Below, in pieces: positions 1 to 4,934 of a stretch of 5,328 bases of DNA (position 1 is its first letter; the number at the start of each line of letters is the position of its first letter). This DNA comes from an uncultured Thermoleophilia bacterium (lineage in GTDB: Bacteria > Actinomycetota > Thermoleophilia > Gaiellales > F1-60-MAGs149), in assembly GCA_902806305.1 (NCBI GenBank), contig CADCWC010000303.1, positions 1 to 5,328 of the forward strand, in the 5' to 3' direction. A program made the translations under genes and the position numbers. The notes beneath the pieces are model-generated. The model saw only the letters and a list, made by a program, of their open reading frames with translations, did no database searches and was not told where the DNA came from.

Positions 1-539
1 CAGCTCGCGCGGTCGACCACCGTCAGATCGCCGGCGTTGGGCGTCGGCGACGGTCCCAGGAACTCCGGGCGGGCCGGCGTTCCCGCCGATGCGGTCGCCC
101 CCCAGCCGACGGTCGTCACGCGCGCTCCCGCTGCTGCCAGGGCGGCGTCGGCGGGGCCGGCCATGCGCAGCGGCGGGACGTCGAGGACCGGCGGGTCCAC
201 CCGCAGGACCGCGAGGTCGCCGCCCGACACCTCGCGCTGGCGGTCCAGCGGGACCCAGCGCGGATGGGTGGCGATCGCGGCGATCCGCAACGGCCGTCCG
301 GTCCGTGCGGGCAGGGGCCCGAGGCAACCAGCGCTCGTCGGCGGGATCCCCGCCCTCGACGCAGTGGGCGGCCGTGACGATGCGGTCGGGGGCGACGAGC
401 GCTCCGGTGCACCCGCCGTCGCCCACGAGCCAGCGGCGGGCGCTCGGATCGGCGGGGTCGCCGCCCACGACCGCCGAGCCGGCGCGGACCACGCGAGCGC
501 CGAGGCGGCGACGAGGACGAGCCGTGCGTGGCGCAGCAC
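1..539 (-). CDS. Trypsin-like (S1 family) serine protease, N-terminal part, cut by window edge and with broken reading frame
   Basis: Likely a secreted chymotrypsin-fold endopeptidase. Seen on the minus strand: a signal-peptide-like stretch starting at a GTG at 539 (LRHARLVLVAASALAW). Next comes a mature N-terminus (AVVGGDPADPSARRWLVG) running into GGCTGALVAPDRIVTAAHC, the S1 block that carries the catalytic His. Further on is LRIAAIATHPRW, then GGDLAVLRVDPPVLDVPPL with the catalytic Asp, then VTTVGWGATASAG. The Ser region (GDSGGP) would lie beyond the window edge. Odd: the signal-like and Asp segments share one frame, whereas the His segment lies in another. Two compensating shifts, near 485 and near 324, are needed to join them. 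The frame holding the signal and Asp segments has no stop from 539 to the edge, so a gene caller would report a protein lacking the His block. The gene is a decaying pseudogene or carries sequence errors. The start is uncertain; an ATG at 574 is in a third frame. The family is fairly sure, intactness is doubtful. Confidence 0.62.
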   Translation of the reverse strand, partial: MLRHARLVLVAASALAWSAPARRSWAATPPIRAPAAGSWATAGAPERSSPPTASSRPPTASRAGIPPTSAGCLGPLPARTGRPLRIAAIATHPRWVPLDRQREVSGGDLAVLRVDPPVLDVPPLRMAGPADAALAAAGARVTTVGWGATASAGTPARPEFLGPSPTPNAGDLTVVDRAS

Positions 540-540
540 G

Positions 541-605
541 CGGCCGTCGTGTGCTCCCGCCGCCCGTGGGACATGGGGGTTGCCCCCCGGGTGTCCCGAC
601 GGCCG
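541..605. repeat. Nested inverted repeats between the protease and the diguanylate cyclase leader
   Basis: An outer perfect 9-base inverted repeat (CGGCCGTCG at 541-549, CGACGGCCG at 597-605) encloses an inner imperfect hairpin. The inner one pairs GGGACA (568-573) with TGTCCC (592-597), and GGGGG (575-579) with the C run at 583-588. It lies between divergent genes, so it could be an operator or an RNA structure. No convincing -35/-10 pair was found here. In DNA this GC-rich some repeats arise by chance. Confidence 0.35.
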
Positions 606-624
606 GCGTGTCCGCGATCGAGCG

Positions 625-630
625 AGGAGG
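625..630 (+). promoter_or_regulatory. Strong ribosome binding site of the leader ORF
   Basis: AGGAGG matches the anti-Shine-Dalgarno sequence exactly and stands five bases before the GTG at 636. It is the best ribosome binding site in this region, much better than anything directly before the diguanylate cyclase start at 695. Confidence 0.65.
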
Positions 631-635
631 ACCCC

Positions 636-698
636 GTGGGCTTGCTCGACGGCGCCGGACCGCCGACAGTTCGAGCAGGATGGGCGGATCCTCGATGA
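636..698 (+). CDS. Putative 20-residue leader peptide translationally coupled to the diguanylate cyclase
   Basis: A GTG codon five bases after a perfect AGGAGG opens a 20-codon frame (MGLLDGAGPPTVRAGW then ADPR) that ends in TGA at 696-698. That stop overlaps the ATG at 695-697 of the diguanylate cyclase as ATGA, the classic geometry for reinitiation by a terminating ribosome. The peptide has no recognisable domain, no run of one regulatory amino acid and no hydrophobic segment. Its likely job, if real, is to deliver ribosomes to the downstream start, which has only a GGGCGG-like site of its own. An alternative is that 636 is the original start of the cyclase and an indel later put it out of frame. 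No homolog is known to me. Confidence 0.45.
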   Translation: MGLLDGAGPPTVRAGWADPR

Positions 699-1867
699 GC
701 GCAGGAGAGCGGCGGCTCGTGTGGCGGACGGAGGCTCCGTTCCTCGCGGTGGCCCTCCTCGTGGCGGTGCTGGTTCCCGCCGAGCGCGCGTTCTCGCCCG
801 TGGCCGCCGGCGCCCTGCTCGCCGCCTTCGTCGTCGCGGATGCGATCCGGCTGCCGATCAGGGGCGTGTACGACGCACCGCCCGTCCAGGTCGTCTTCGT
901 CCCGATGCTCCTGCTCCTGCCGCTGAACGTGGTGCCGGCGCTCGTCGCCGCGGGCTGCGTGCTCGGGCACCTGGTCGCCGCCGCCCGCGGGCAGGCCCGT
1001 CTCGGGCGCCTGCCGCTCGCGTTCGGGAACGGCTGGTTCTCGCTCGGGCCCGTGCTCGTCCTGGCGCTGGCGGGGGAGGTCGAGCCCCAGCTCGAGGACT
1101 GGCCGGTCTACGCTGCCGCGTTCGCCGCCCAGCTCGCGTGCGATCAGGCGGCGCTGTGGGCGCGGGTCCTGCTGCAGGGCGACCAGCCGCCCGTGGGCGG
1201 GATCTCCGGCGAGCTGGTGTGGGTGGGCGGCGTGGACTTCTTCTTCTCCATCGTCGGCCTCGTCGTGGCCCTCGACCTGCACGACGACGTCGAGCGCGGC
1301 GTCCTGCCCTTGGTCGCCGTCCTCGCGCTCACCGCGCTCGCCGCGCACGAGCGACGCGTGCGGCTGCGGCGCGAGCAGCAGGCGCTGCACGACCCGCTCA
1401 CCGGGCTGGCCAACCGGACGCTCCTGCACGAGCTGCTGAGCCGGGCCGTCGCGCAGGCCCACCGGGCGGGCACCGAGGGCGCCGTGCTCCTCCTCGACCT
1501 GGACCGGTTCAAGCAGGTCAACGACACGTTCGGCCATCACTGCGGCGACCGGCTCCTGCAGCACGTCGCCGACCGGCTGCGGCAGGCGCTCCGCGCGAGC
1601 GACGTCCCCGCTCGGCTGGGCGGCGACGAGTTCGCGGTCCTGGTGCCCCCGGGCGCCGGCTCCGAGGAGCCGGAGGTCCTCGCCGACCGGCTCACGGAGC
1701 TCATCGGCCGGCCCTACGACCTCGATGCACGGCAGGTGGAGATCGGCGTGTCGATCGGCCTCGCCCGGTTCCCGCCCGACGGCCACGATCCCCTCGAGCT
1801 GCTCGTCCGCGCCGACGAGTCGATGTATCGCACGAAGGCCCGCCGCCGGGCGTCCGGCGTGCTCTGA
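695..1867 (+). CDS. Membrane-anchored diguanylate cyclase (GGDEF domain)
   Basis: Makes cyclic di-GMP from two GTP at the inner face of the membrane. The 390-residue protein has an N-terminal half with about six or seven hydrophobic stretches (roughly residues 14-28, 36-51, 64-97, 113-127, 138-160, 178-195, 203-217). It is followed by a charged linker (HERRVRLRREQQ) and a complete GGDEF domain from about 231. Seen in that domain: DPLTGLANR (233-241), DLDRFKQVND (268-277), the signature GGDEF at 309-313, and the product-inhibition motif RASD at 300-303 with the usual five-residue gap before it. All residues expected of an active, feedback-inhibited enzyme are present, and there is no EAL domain. 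The membrane part is not a MASE type I can name with confidence; it may sense a ligand or membrane state. I chose the ATG at 695 because the upstream leader ORF ends on it as ATGA; an in-frame ATG at 680 would add five residues. The aminopeptidase gene follows after 22 bases. Confidence 0.92.
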   Translation: MSAGERRLVWRTEAPFLAVALLVAVLVPAERAFSPVAAGALLAAFVVADAIRLPIRGVYDAPPVQVVFVPMLLLLPLNVVPALVAAGCVLGHLVAAARGQARLGRLPLAFGNGWFSLGPVLVLALAGEVEPQLEDWPVYAAAFAAQLACDQAALWARVLLQGDQPPVGGISGELVWVGGVDFFFSIVGLVVALDLHDDVERGVLPLVAVLALTALAAHERRVRLRREQQALHDPLTGLANRTLLHELLSRAVAQAHRAGTEGAVLLLDLDRFKQVNDTFGHHCGDRLLQHVADRLRQALRASDVPARLGGDEFAVLVPPGAGSEEPEVLADRLTELIGRPYDLDARQVEIGVSIGLARFPPDGHDPLELLVRADESMYRTKARRRASGVL

Positions 1868-1889
1868 CGTCGTCGGGGGCGACCGGACG

Positions 1890-2888
1890 ATGCCGTTCAG
1901 GGCGCCGACGTCCCGGGGGCTGTATCCCCCCGTCGAGCCGTACGAGCATGGGCTGCTCGACGTGGGCGACGGCCATCAGGTGTACTGGGAGGTCTGTGGG
2001 CGGCCGTCGGGCAAGCCTGCGGTGGTCCTGCACGGTGGACCGGGGTCCGGGTGCACGCCGTGGTGGCGGCGCCTCTTCGATCCCGAGGCCTACCGCGTCG
2101 TCCTGCTCGACCAGCGCGGGTGCGGCCGGAGCCTGCCCGACGCGGGCCTGCCGACCTCCTCCCTCGCCGCCACCACCACGCACCACCTCGTCGCCGACCT
2201 GGAGCGCCTGCGCCGTCACCTGGGGATCGAGCGGTGGCTCGTTCTCGGCGGGTCGTGGGGCTCGACGCTGGCGCTGGCCTACGGCCAGCGCCATCCCGAT
2301 CGCGTCACGGAGATGGTCCTGTTCTCGGTCGCCACGACCACGCGCCGCGAGGTCGAGTGGGTCACGCGCCACAGCGGGCGCTTCTTCCCGGCGCAGTGGG
2401 AGCGCTTCCGGCATGGCGTGCCGGCGGCCGAGCGCGACGGCGACCTCGTCGAGGCCTACAGCCGCCTCCTGCACGACCCCGACCCGGCGGTGCGCGCGCG
2501 GGCGGCGCACGACTGGTGCGCATGGGAGGACGCGCACGTGCGGACGCGACCCGGCCAGCCGCCCGATCCGCGCTACGACGACCCGGCGTTCCGCGCCCGC
2601 TTCGCGCGCCTGGTCACGCACGTCTGGCGCCACGGGGCGTGGCTGGGCGAGGACGAGCTGCTGCGGGGCGTCGAGCGGGTGCGGCACGTCCCTGCCGTCC
2701 TCATCCACGGCCGGCTGGACGTCAGCTCGCCGCTCGACGTCCCGTGGGCGCTCGCCGCGGCCTGGCCCGCCGGCGAGCTCGTGGTCGTCGAGGACGAGGG
2801 GCACACAGGCGGGCCGGGGATGGCGGGCGCCGTCGTCGCGGCCACGGATCGCTTCGCCCGCCGTGCGCGGGCGGACCCGTCCGGATAG
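1890..2888 (+). CDS. pip: Prolyl aminopeptidase (proline iminopeptidase), alpha/beta hydrolase, family S33
   Basis: Cleaves N-terminal proline from peptides in the cytoplasm; there is no signal peptide. The 332-residue length is typical. The N-terminus (LYPPVEPYEHGLLDVGDGH) is characteristic of the family. Seen next: the oxyanion-hole motif HGGPG (48-52), DQRGCGRS (74-81), the nucleophile elbow GGSWGS with Ser122, the acid Asp277 in HGRLD, and the base His305 in DEGHTG, giving a full catalytic triad. The cap contains DWCAWE, whose Glu213 probably matches the amino-terminus-binding glutamate of characterised enzymes. Odd: the usual IENHYF segment of the cap reads LVTHVW (241-246), so the second substrate-binding glutamate is absent. 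This variant looks familiar from actinobacterial relatives, but substrate preference may differ. It lies 22 bases after the diguanylate cyclase on the same strand and may be cotranscribed. Its own ribosome binding site is weak (a G-rich run at 1875-1879). Confidence 0.93.
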   Translation: MPFRAPTSRGLYPPVEPYEHGLLDVGDGHQVYWEVCGRPSGKPAVVLHGGPGSGCTPWWRRLFDPEAYRVVLLDQRGCGRSLPDAGLPTSSLAATTTHHLVADLERLRRHLGIERWLVLGGSWGSTLALAYGQRHPDRVTEMVLFSVATTTRREVEWVTRHSGRFFPAQWERFRHGVPAAERDGDLVEAYSRLLHDPDPAVRARAAHDWCAWEDAHVRTRPGQPPDPRYDDPAFRARFARLVTHVWRHGAWLGEDELLRGVERVRHVPAVLIHGRLDVSSPLDVPWALAAAWPAGELVVVEDEGHTGGPGMAGAVVAATDRFARRARADPSG

Positions 2889-2949
2889 CGTCGGCCTGAC
2901 CTCGCCGGCGCGCGCGAGGGCGCCCCGGCCTGACCCGCGGCGTCGGGCG
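2889..2949. other. Convergent intergenic gap with a direct repeat and weak hairpins
   Basis: This gap separates the aminopeptidase and the DUF62 gene, which converge. A 10-base direct repeat, CGGCCTGACC, occurs at 2892-2901 and 2926-2935. Between the copies are short GC stems: CTCGC 2901-2905 with GCGAG 2914-2918, or GGCGC 2907-2911 with GCGCC 2920-2924. These could act as a two-way terminator, but there is no T run on either strand and the stems are short. Confidence 0.3.
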
Positions 2950-3735
2950 CTACGCCGCGGCCACCCGGACGGCGGAGCCCGACGGGGGATGGCCGAGGCG
3001 GGCGGCCGCGCTGCCTCCGCGCAGGAACAGCTCGAGGAAGCGCCGCTCGCCACCGCCGGCCAGCGGCCAGCCCGAGGAGCCGGGAGCCAGCGCGAGCTCG
3101 CCCTCGGCCACGGCGAACGAGCCGTCGGAGACGATGGCCGTGGCCACCGCGGACCCCACGCGGACGAGCACGCGCTCGCCGCTTGCGGCCGGCGGCTGCT
3201 CCACCGTGGTCTTGAGGTTGCCGTACCCGTCGGTGTAGGCGACGACGTCCGGCGGGACGGGCGGGATCGCGCCCGCCCCGAGGAGCTCGAGGATCCCGTC
3301 GCGGTCGCCGCGCGCGAGCCGGCCGATCGCCCCCGGCAGGAAGTCGCGCGAGCGGAACTGGGAGCCGGCCGCGGGCACGTCGAGGACGTGCAGCGGCATC
3401 TCGCCCGCCACGAACGCCAGCGAGTGCCCGGAGTTGGGGCCGACCACGAGCGTCCCGGCGGCCGTCCGGCCGACGGTGAAGCCCTCGCCCTCGTTGGCCT
3501 CGCGCGCGTCGCCGTCGTCCCGGCGCGGAGCGACGTTGTGGAAGACCGCCCGGTCGGCCGGACCCTCGTTGAGGGCGAGCTGCGCGACCACGAAGCCTGC
3601 GGCGAGCGTGTCGAACGGCGCGACCGGTGTGGCCACCACCATCGCGCCGGGCACCTCGGCCGCCAGCCGCTGGGCCACCTCGGCGAACGCGAGATCCCCG
3701 GCGGGTCCGTAGTCGGCCACCACGTGCACGAGCAT
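2950..3735 (-). CDS. SAM hydrolase / SAM-dependent halogenase family protein (DUF62) with altered active site
   Basis: The 261-residue protein has the two-domain fold of S-adenosyl-L-methionine hydroxide adenosyltransferases and the related chlorinases and fluorinases. The start region VVADYGPAGDLAFAEV (5-20) matches the N-terminal TDFG block, and PFDTLAAGFVVAQLAL (40-55) the following helix. VVGPNSG (97-103) matches the family VPDNG motif, FRSRDFLPGAIGRLARG (127-143) the FHGRDIFGPA block, and VVAYTDGYGNL (164-174) the YIDDFGN turn. FLELFLRGGSAAARLG (233-248) matches the C-terminal block. The family's catalytic Asp-Arg-His set is not kept: the Asp of the DPG motif aligns with Ala69 (HNVAPR) and the His of FHGRD with Arg128. 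It may hydrolyse SAM by other residues, use another nucleoside, or only bind ligand. I chose the ATG at 3735 because GGGGA lies five bases upstream and the conserved fold begins there; a start at 3900 would overlap the next gene. It is divergent from the VOC gene. Confidence 0.82.
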   Translation of the reverse strand: MLVHVVADYGPAGDLAFAEVAQRLAAEVPGAMVVATPVAPFDTLAAGFVVAQLALNEGPADRAVFHNVAPRRDDGDAREANEGEGFTVGRTAAGTLVVGPNSGHSLAFVAGEMPLHVLDVPAAGSQFRSRDFLPGAIGRLARGDRDGILELLGAGAIPPVPPDVVAYTDGYGNLKTTVEQPPAASGERVLVRVGSAVATAIVSDGSFAVAEGELALAPGSSGWPLAGGGERRFLELFLRGGSAAARLGHPPSGSAVRVAAA

Positions 3736-3775
3736 GCCGGTCCCCGTACCCGGCGCACGTGCGGAGGGGACCGGC
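3736..3775 (-). promoter_or_regulatory. Hairpin covering the ribosome binding site of the DUF62 gene
   Basis: Arms GCCGGTCCCC (3736-3745) and GGGGACCGGC (3766-3775) are perfect reverse complements of ten bases, separated by 20 bases. In the minus-strand transcript the second arm contains the GGGGA ribosome binding site and ends exactly before the AUG at 3735, so a folded stem would block initiation. The loop holds a 10-base perfect palindrome, CGCACGTGCG (3754-3763). It could instead act as a DNA operator for a dimeric regulator. The pairing is seen directly; the role is inferred. Confidence 0.5.
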
Positions 3776-3824
3776 GTCCGATGAGTCGTGGGTCGCGCGG
3801 GAGTCTCCAGGGGTGACAACGGTC

Positions 3825-3842
3825 GCGGGACCCCGGTCCCGC
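3825..3842. promoter_or_regulatory. Palindrome (possible operator) upstream of the VOC gene
   Basis: GCGGGACC (3825-3832) and GGTCCCGC (3835-3842) are perfect 8-base inverted arms around CC. The site ends 20 bases before the VOC start and just before its ribosome binding site. It shares the half-site GGGACC/GGTCCC with the inverted repeat at 3736-3775, so the divergent region carries four such half-sites in two pairs. A common regulator of both genes is possible. No clear -35/-10 pair was found. Confidence 0.4.
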
Positions 3843-3862
3843 CGGACGAGAGGAACACCGTC

Positions 3863-4348
3863 ATGCCCCAGAAGATCGTCCCGAACCTCTGGTTCGACAC
3901 GGAGGCCGAGGAGGCCGCGGCCTTCTACGTCTCCGTCTTCGAGCGCTCGCGGATCGTGAACGTCACGCACTACACCGAAGCCGGCCCCCGGCCCGCCGGC
4001 ACGGTGATGAGCGTGGAGTTCGAGCTGGACGGCCAGCGCTTCGTCGGCATCAACGGCGGCCCGCAGTTCACGTTCTCCGAGGCGGTCTCGCTGGCCGTCA
4101 CGTGCGAGGACCAGGACGAGGTCGACCACTACTGGGAGAAGCTGTCCGAAGGCGGCGAGGAAGGGCCGTGCGGCTGGCTCAAGGACCGCTACGGCCTGTC
4201 CTGGCAGGTCGTGCCCACCGGGATGGACGAGCTGTTCGCCGACCCGGACCCCACCCGCGCGCAGCGGGCGATGCAGGCGATGTTCGGCATGAAGAAGCTC
4301 GACATCGCCGCGCTGCAGGCGGCAGCCGACGGCGTCCCGGCGGCCTGA
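3863..4348 (+). CDS. VOC superfamily protein, PhnB-like / 3-demethylubiquinone methyltransferase-like (PF06983 type)
   Basis: A 161-residue cytoplasmic protein of the glyoxalase/bleomycin-resistance (VOC) fold. The family's run of motifs is complete: NLWFDTEAEEAAAFYVSVF (8-26), FELDGQRFVGINGGPQFTFSEAVS (53-76), CEDQDEVDHYWEKL (81-94), then CGWLKDRYGLSWQVVP (103-118) and the C-terminal helix region with MQAMFGMKKLDIAALQAA. Databases name such proteins after PhnB or 3-demethylubiquinone-9 3-methyltransferase. Neither name is proven: the domain has no SAM-binding fold, and members usually lack a known substrate. The first half of the VOC module offers no clear metal-binding His/Glu set, so a metalloenzyme role is not evident. 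I chose the ATG at 3863 because GAGAGG lies nine bases upstream and the family normally starts here; an upstream GTG at 3788 would add 25 low-complexity residues. It is divergent from the DUF62 gene and ends before a strong terminator. Confidence 0.9.
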   Translation: MPQKIVPNLWFDTEAEEAAAFYVSVFERSRIVNVTHYTEAGPRPAGTVMSVEFELDGQRFVGINGGPQFTFSEAVSLAVTCEDQDEVDHYWEKLSEGGEEGPCGWLKDRYGLSWQVVPTGMDELFADPDPTRAQRAMQAMFGMKKLDIAALQAAADGVPAA

Positions 4349-4381
4349 GCGGCCGGCGGCGCCGTCGAGCGTGGCCCCATC

Positions 4382-4406
4382 GGCGCGCCGGCTCGGCCGG
4401 CGCGCC
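4382..4406. terminator. Bidirectional GC hairpin terminator between convergent genes
   Basis: GGCGCGCCGGC (4382-4392) and GCCGGCGCGCC (4396-4406) form a perfect 11-pair stem with a three-base TCG loop. It lies 33 bases after the VOC stop and five bases beyond the stop of the convergent NTF2-like gene, so it can serve both transcripts. There is no T run on either side, as is common for terminators in high-GC actinobacteria. AscI- and NgoMIV-like palindromes lie within the stem but have no evident role. Confidence 0.68.
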
Positions 4407-4411
4407 ACGGG

Positions 4412-4834
4412 CTACGACGGGAGCCTGCCGCCCGTGTTCATGAACGACTTGGCCACGATCACCCAGCGACCCTCGATGCGATTGAGCAGGAAGAAGTCGA
4501 CGAACGACAGCGCGCCCCAGAAGCCGTCCTCGGCGAGGGTCGCGGTGGCGGCGTCGCCTGCCTGGTGGATCGACACCACGCGCCCGCGGTACGTCCCGTC
4601 GACGTCGGCGGGCCTCTGGCCGGCCATGTCGAAGAACCCGGCGATCGGGACGTCGAACCGCTGGTCGCCGACCGCCCCGAACATCTGCGCGTCGTCGTGG
4701 AACGCCTCGCGCAGCTTCGCGACGTCGCCGCGGGCGGAGCCGTCGATGTAGAGCTGGAGCACCGACGCGATGGCGTCGTGGTCGTCGATGCGCTCCCGGT
4801 CGGCCGCCGGGGCCGCCGTCTGCGGACTGGTCAT
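4412..4834 (-). CDS. NTF2-like (SnoaL-fold) protein of the putative lumazine-binding family
   Basis: A 140-residue cytoplasmic protein with a cone-shaped NTF2-like fold. After a disordered N-terminus of about 17 residues, the visible family pattern is AIASVLQLYIDGSARGDVAKLREAFHDDAQMFG (21-53). It continues with PIAGFFDM (63-70), YRGRVVSIHQAGDAATATLAEDGFWG (82-107) and FVDFFLLNRIEGRWVIVAKSFMNTGG (111-136). This matches the group named putative lumazine-binding (PF12893 type), for which a ligand has rarely been shown. Some NTF2-fold proteins are enzymes (isomerases, cyclases) and others only bind ligands; no catalytic set can be assigned here. The start at 4834 is fixed by a perfect AAGGAGG six bases upstream; a TTG at 4888 would overlap the promoter's -35 box. 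The gene appears to have its own promoter and lies downstream of the tautomerase gene on the same strand with a 100-base gap. Confidence 0.88.
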   Translation of the reverse strand: MTSPQTAAPAADRERIDDHDAIASVLQLYIDGSARGDVAKLREAFHDDAQMFGAVGDQRFDVPIAGFFDMAGQRPADVDGTYRGRVVSIHQAGDAATATLAEDGFWGALSFVDFFLLNRIEGRWVIVAKSFMNTGGRLPS

Positions 4835-4840
4835 GTCCGG

Positions 4841-4847
4841 CCTCCTT
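4841..4847 (-). promoter_or_regulatory. Ribosome binding site that fixes the NTF2-like start
   Basis: On the minus strand AAGGAGG lies six bases before the ATG at 4834. It is a full match to the anti-Shine-Dalgarno sequence at ideal spacing and rules out the longer TTG start at 4888. Confidence 0.8.
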
Positions 4848-4859
4848 GTTGACGCTGCG

Positions 4860-4888
4860 ACGGTACGCTCGTCGTGGGGGCGGGTCAA
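4860..4888 (-). promoter_or_regulatory. Predicted vegetative promoter of the NTF2-like gene
   Basis: On the minus strand TTGACC (4888-4883) stands 17 bases before TACCGT (4865-4860). The first has five of six consensus -35 bases; the second fits the TAnnnT pattern typical of actinobacterial housekeeping -10 boxes. Transcription would start near 4853, giving a leader of about 19 bases that contains the ribosome binding site. The TTGACC and the spacing are the strongest promoter signal in the window. Confidence 0.55.
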
Positions 4889-4934
4889 TGCACGCGCCCA
4901 CGCAGGACGCGCAGCCGGCCGCTCCGCCGCGGGG

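Noticed and set aside
89..694. Extension of the diguanylate cyclase upstream of 680
   Set aside because: The added residues are Arg/Pro-rich and antisense to the protease; no coding character fits.
1701..3758. Long minus-strand open frames over the aminopeptidase and the DUF62 gene (also 2573-4408 and 116-1786)
   Set aside because: Low-complexity shadows of well-supported genes, with no family motifs.
37..3816. A 1259-codon plus-strand open frame across the left two thirds of the window
   Set aside because: It is rich in Arg, Ala, Pro and Gly, has no domain and runs through three recognised genes in other frames; it is a product of few stops in very GC-rich DNA.
3788..3862. GTG start for the VOC protein at 3788
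   Set aside because: The extra 25 residues are outside the family's normal length, and a better ribosome binding site precedes 3863.
2950..3900. Longer start for the DUF62 protein at 3900
   Set aside because: It would overlap the start of the VOC gene, adds residues with no family match and ignores the GGGGA site before 3735.
4835..4888. Longer TTG start for the NTF2-like protein at 4888
   Set aside because: It overlaps the predicted -35 box and has no ribosome binding site; AAGGAGG sits directly before 4834.
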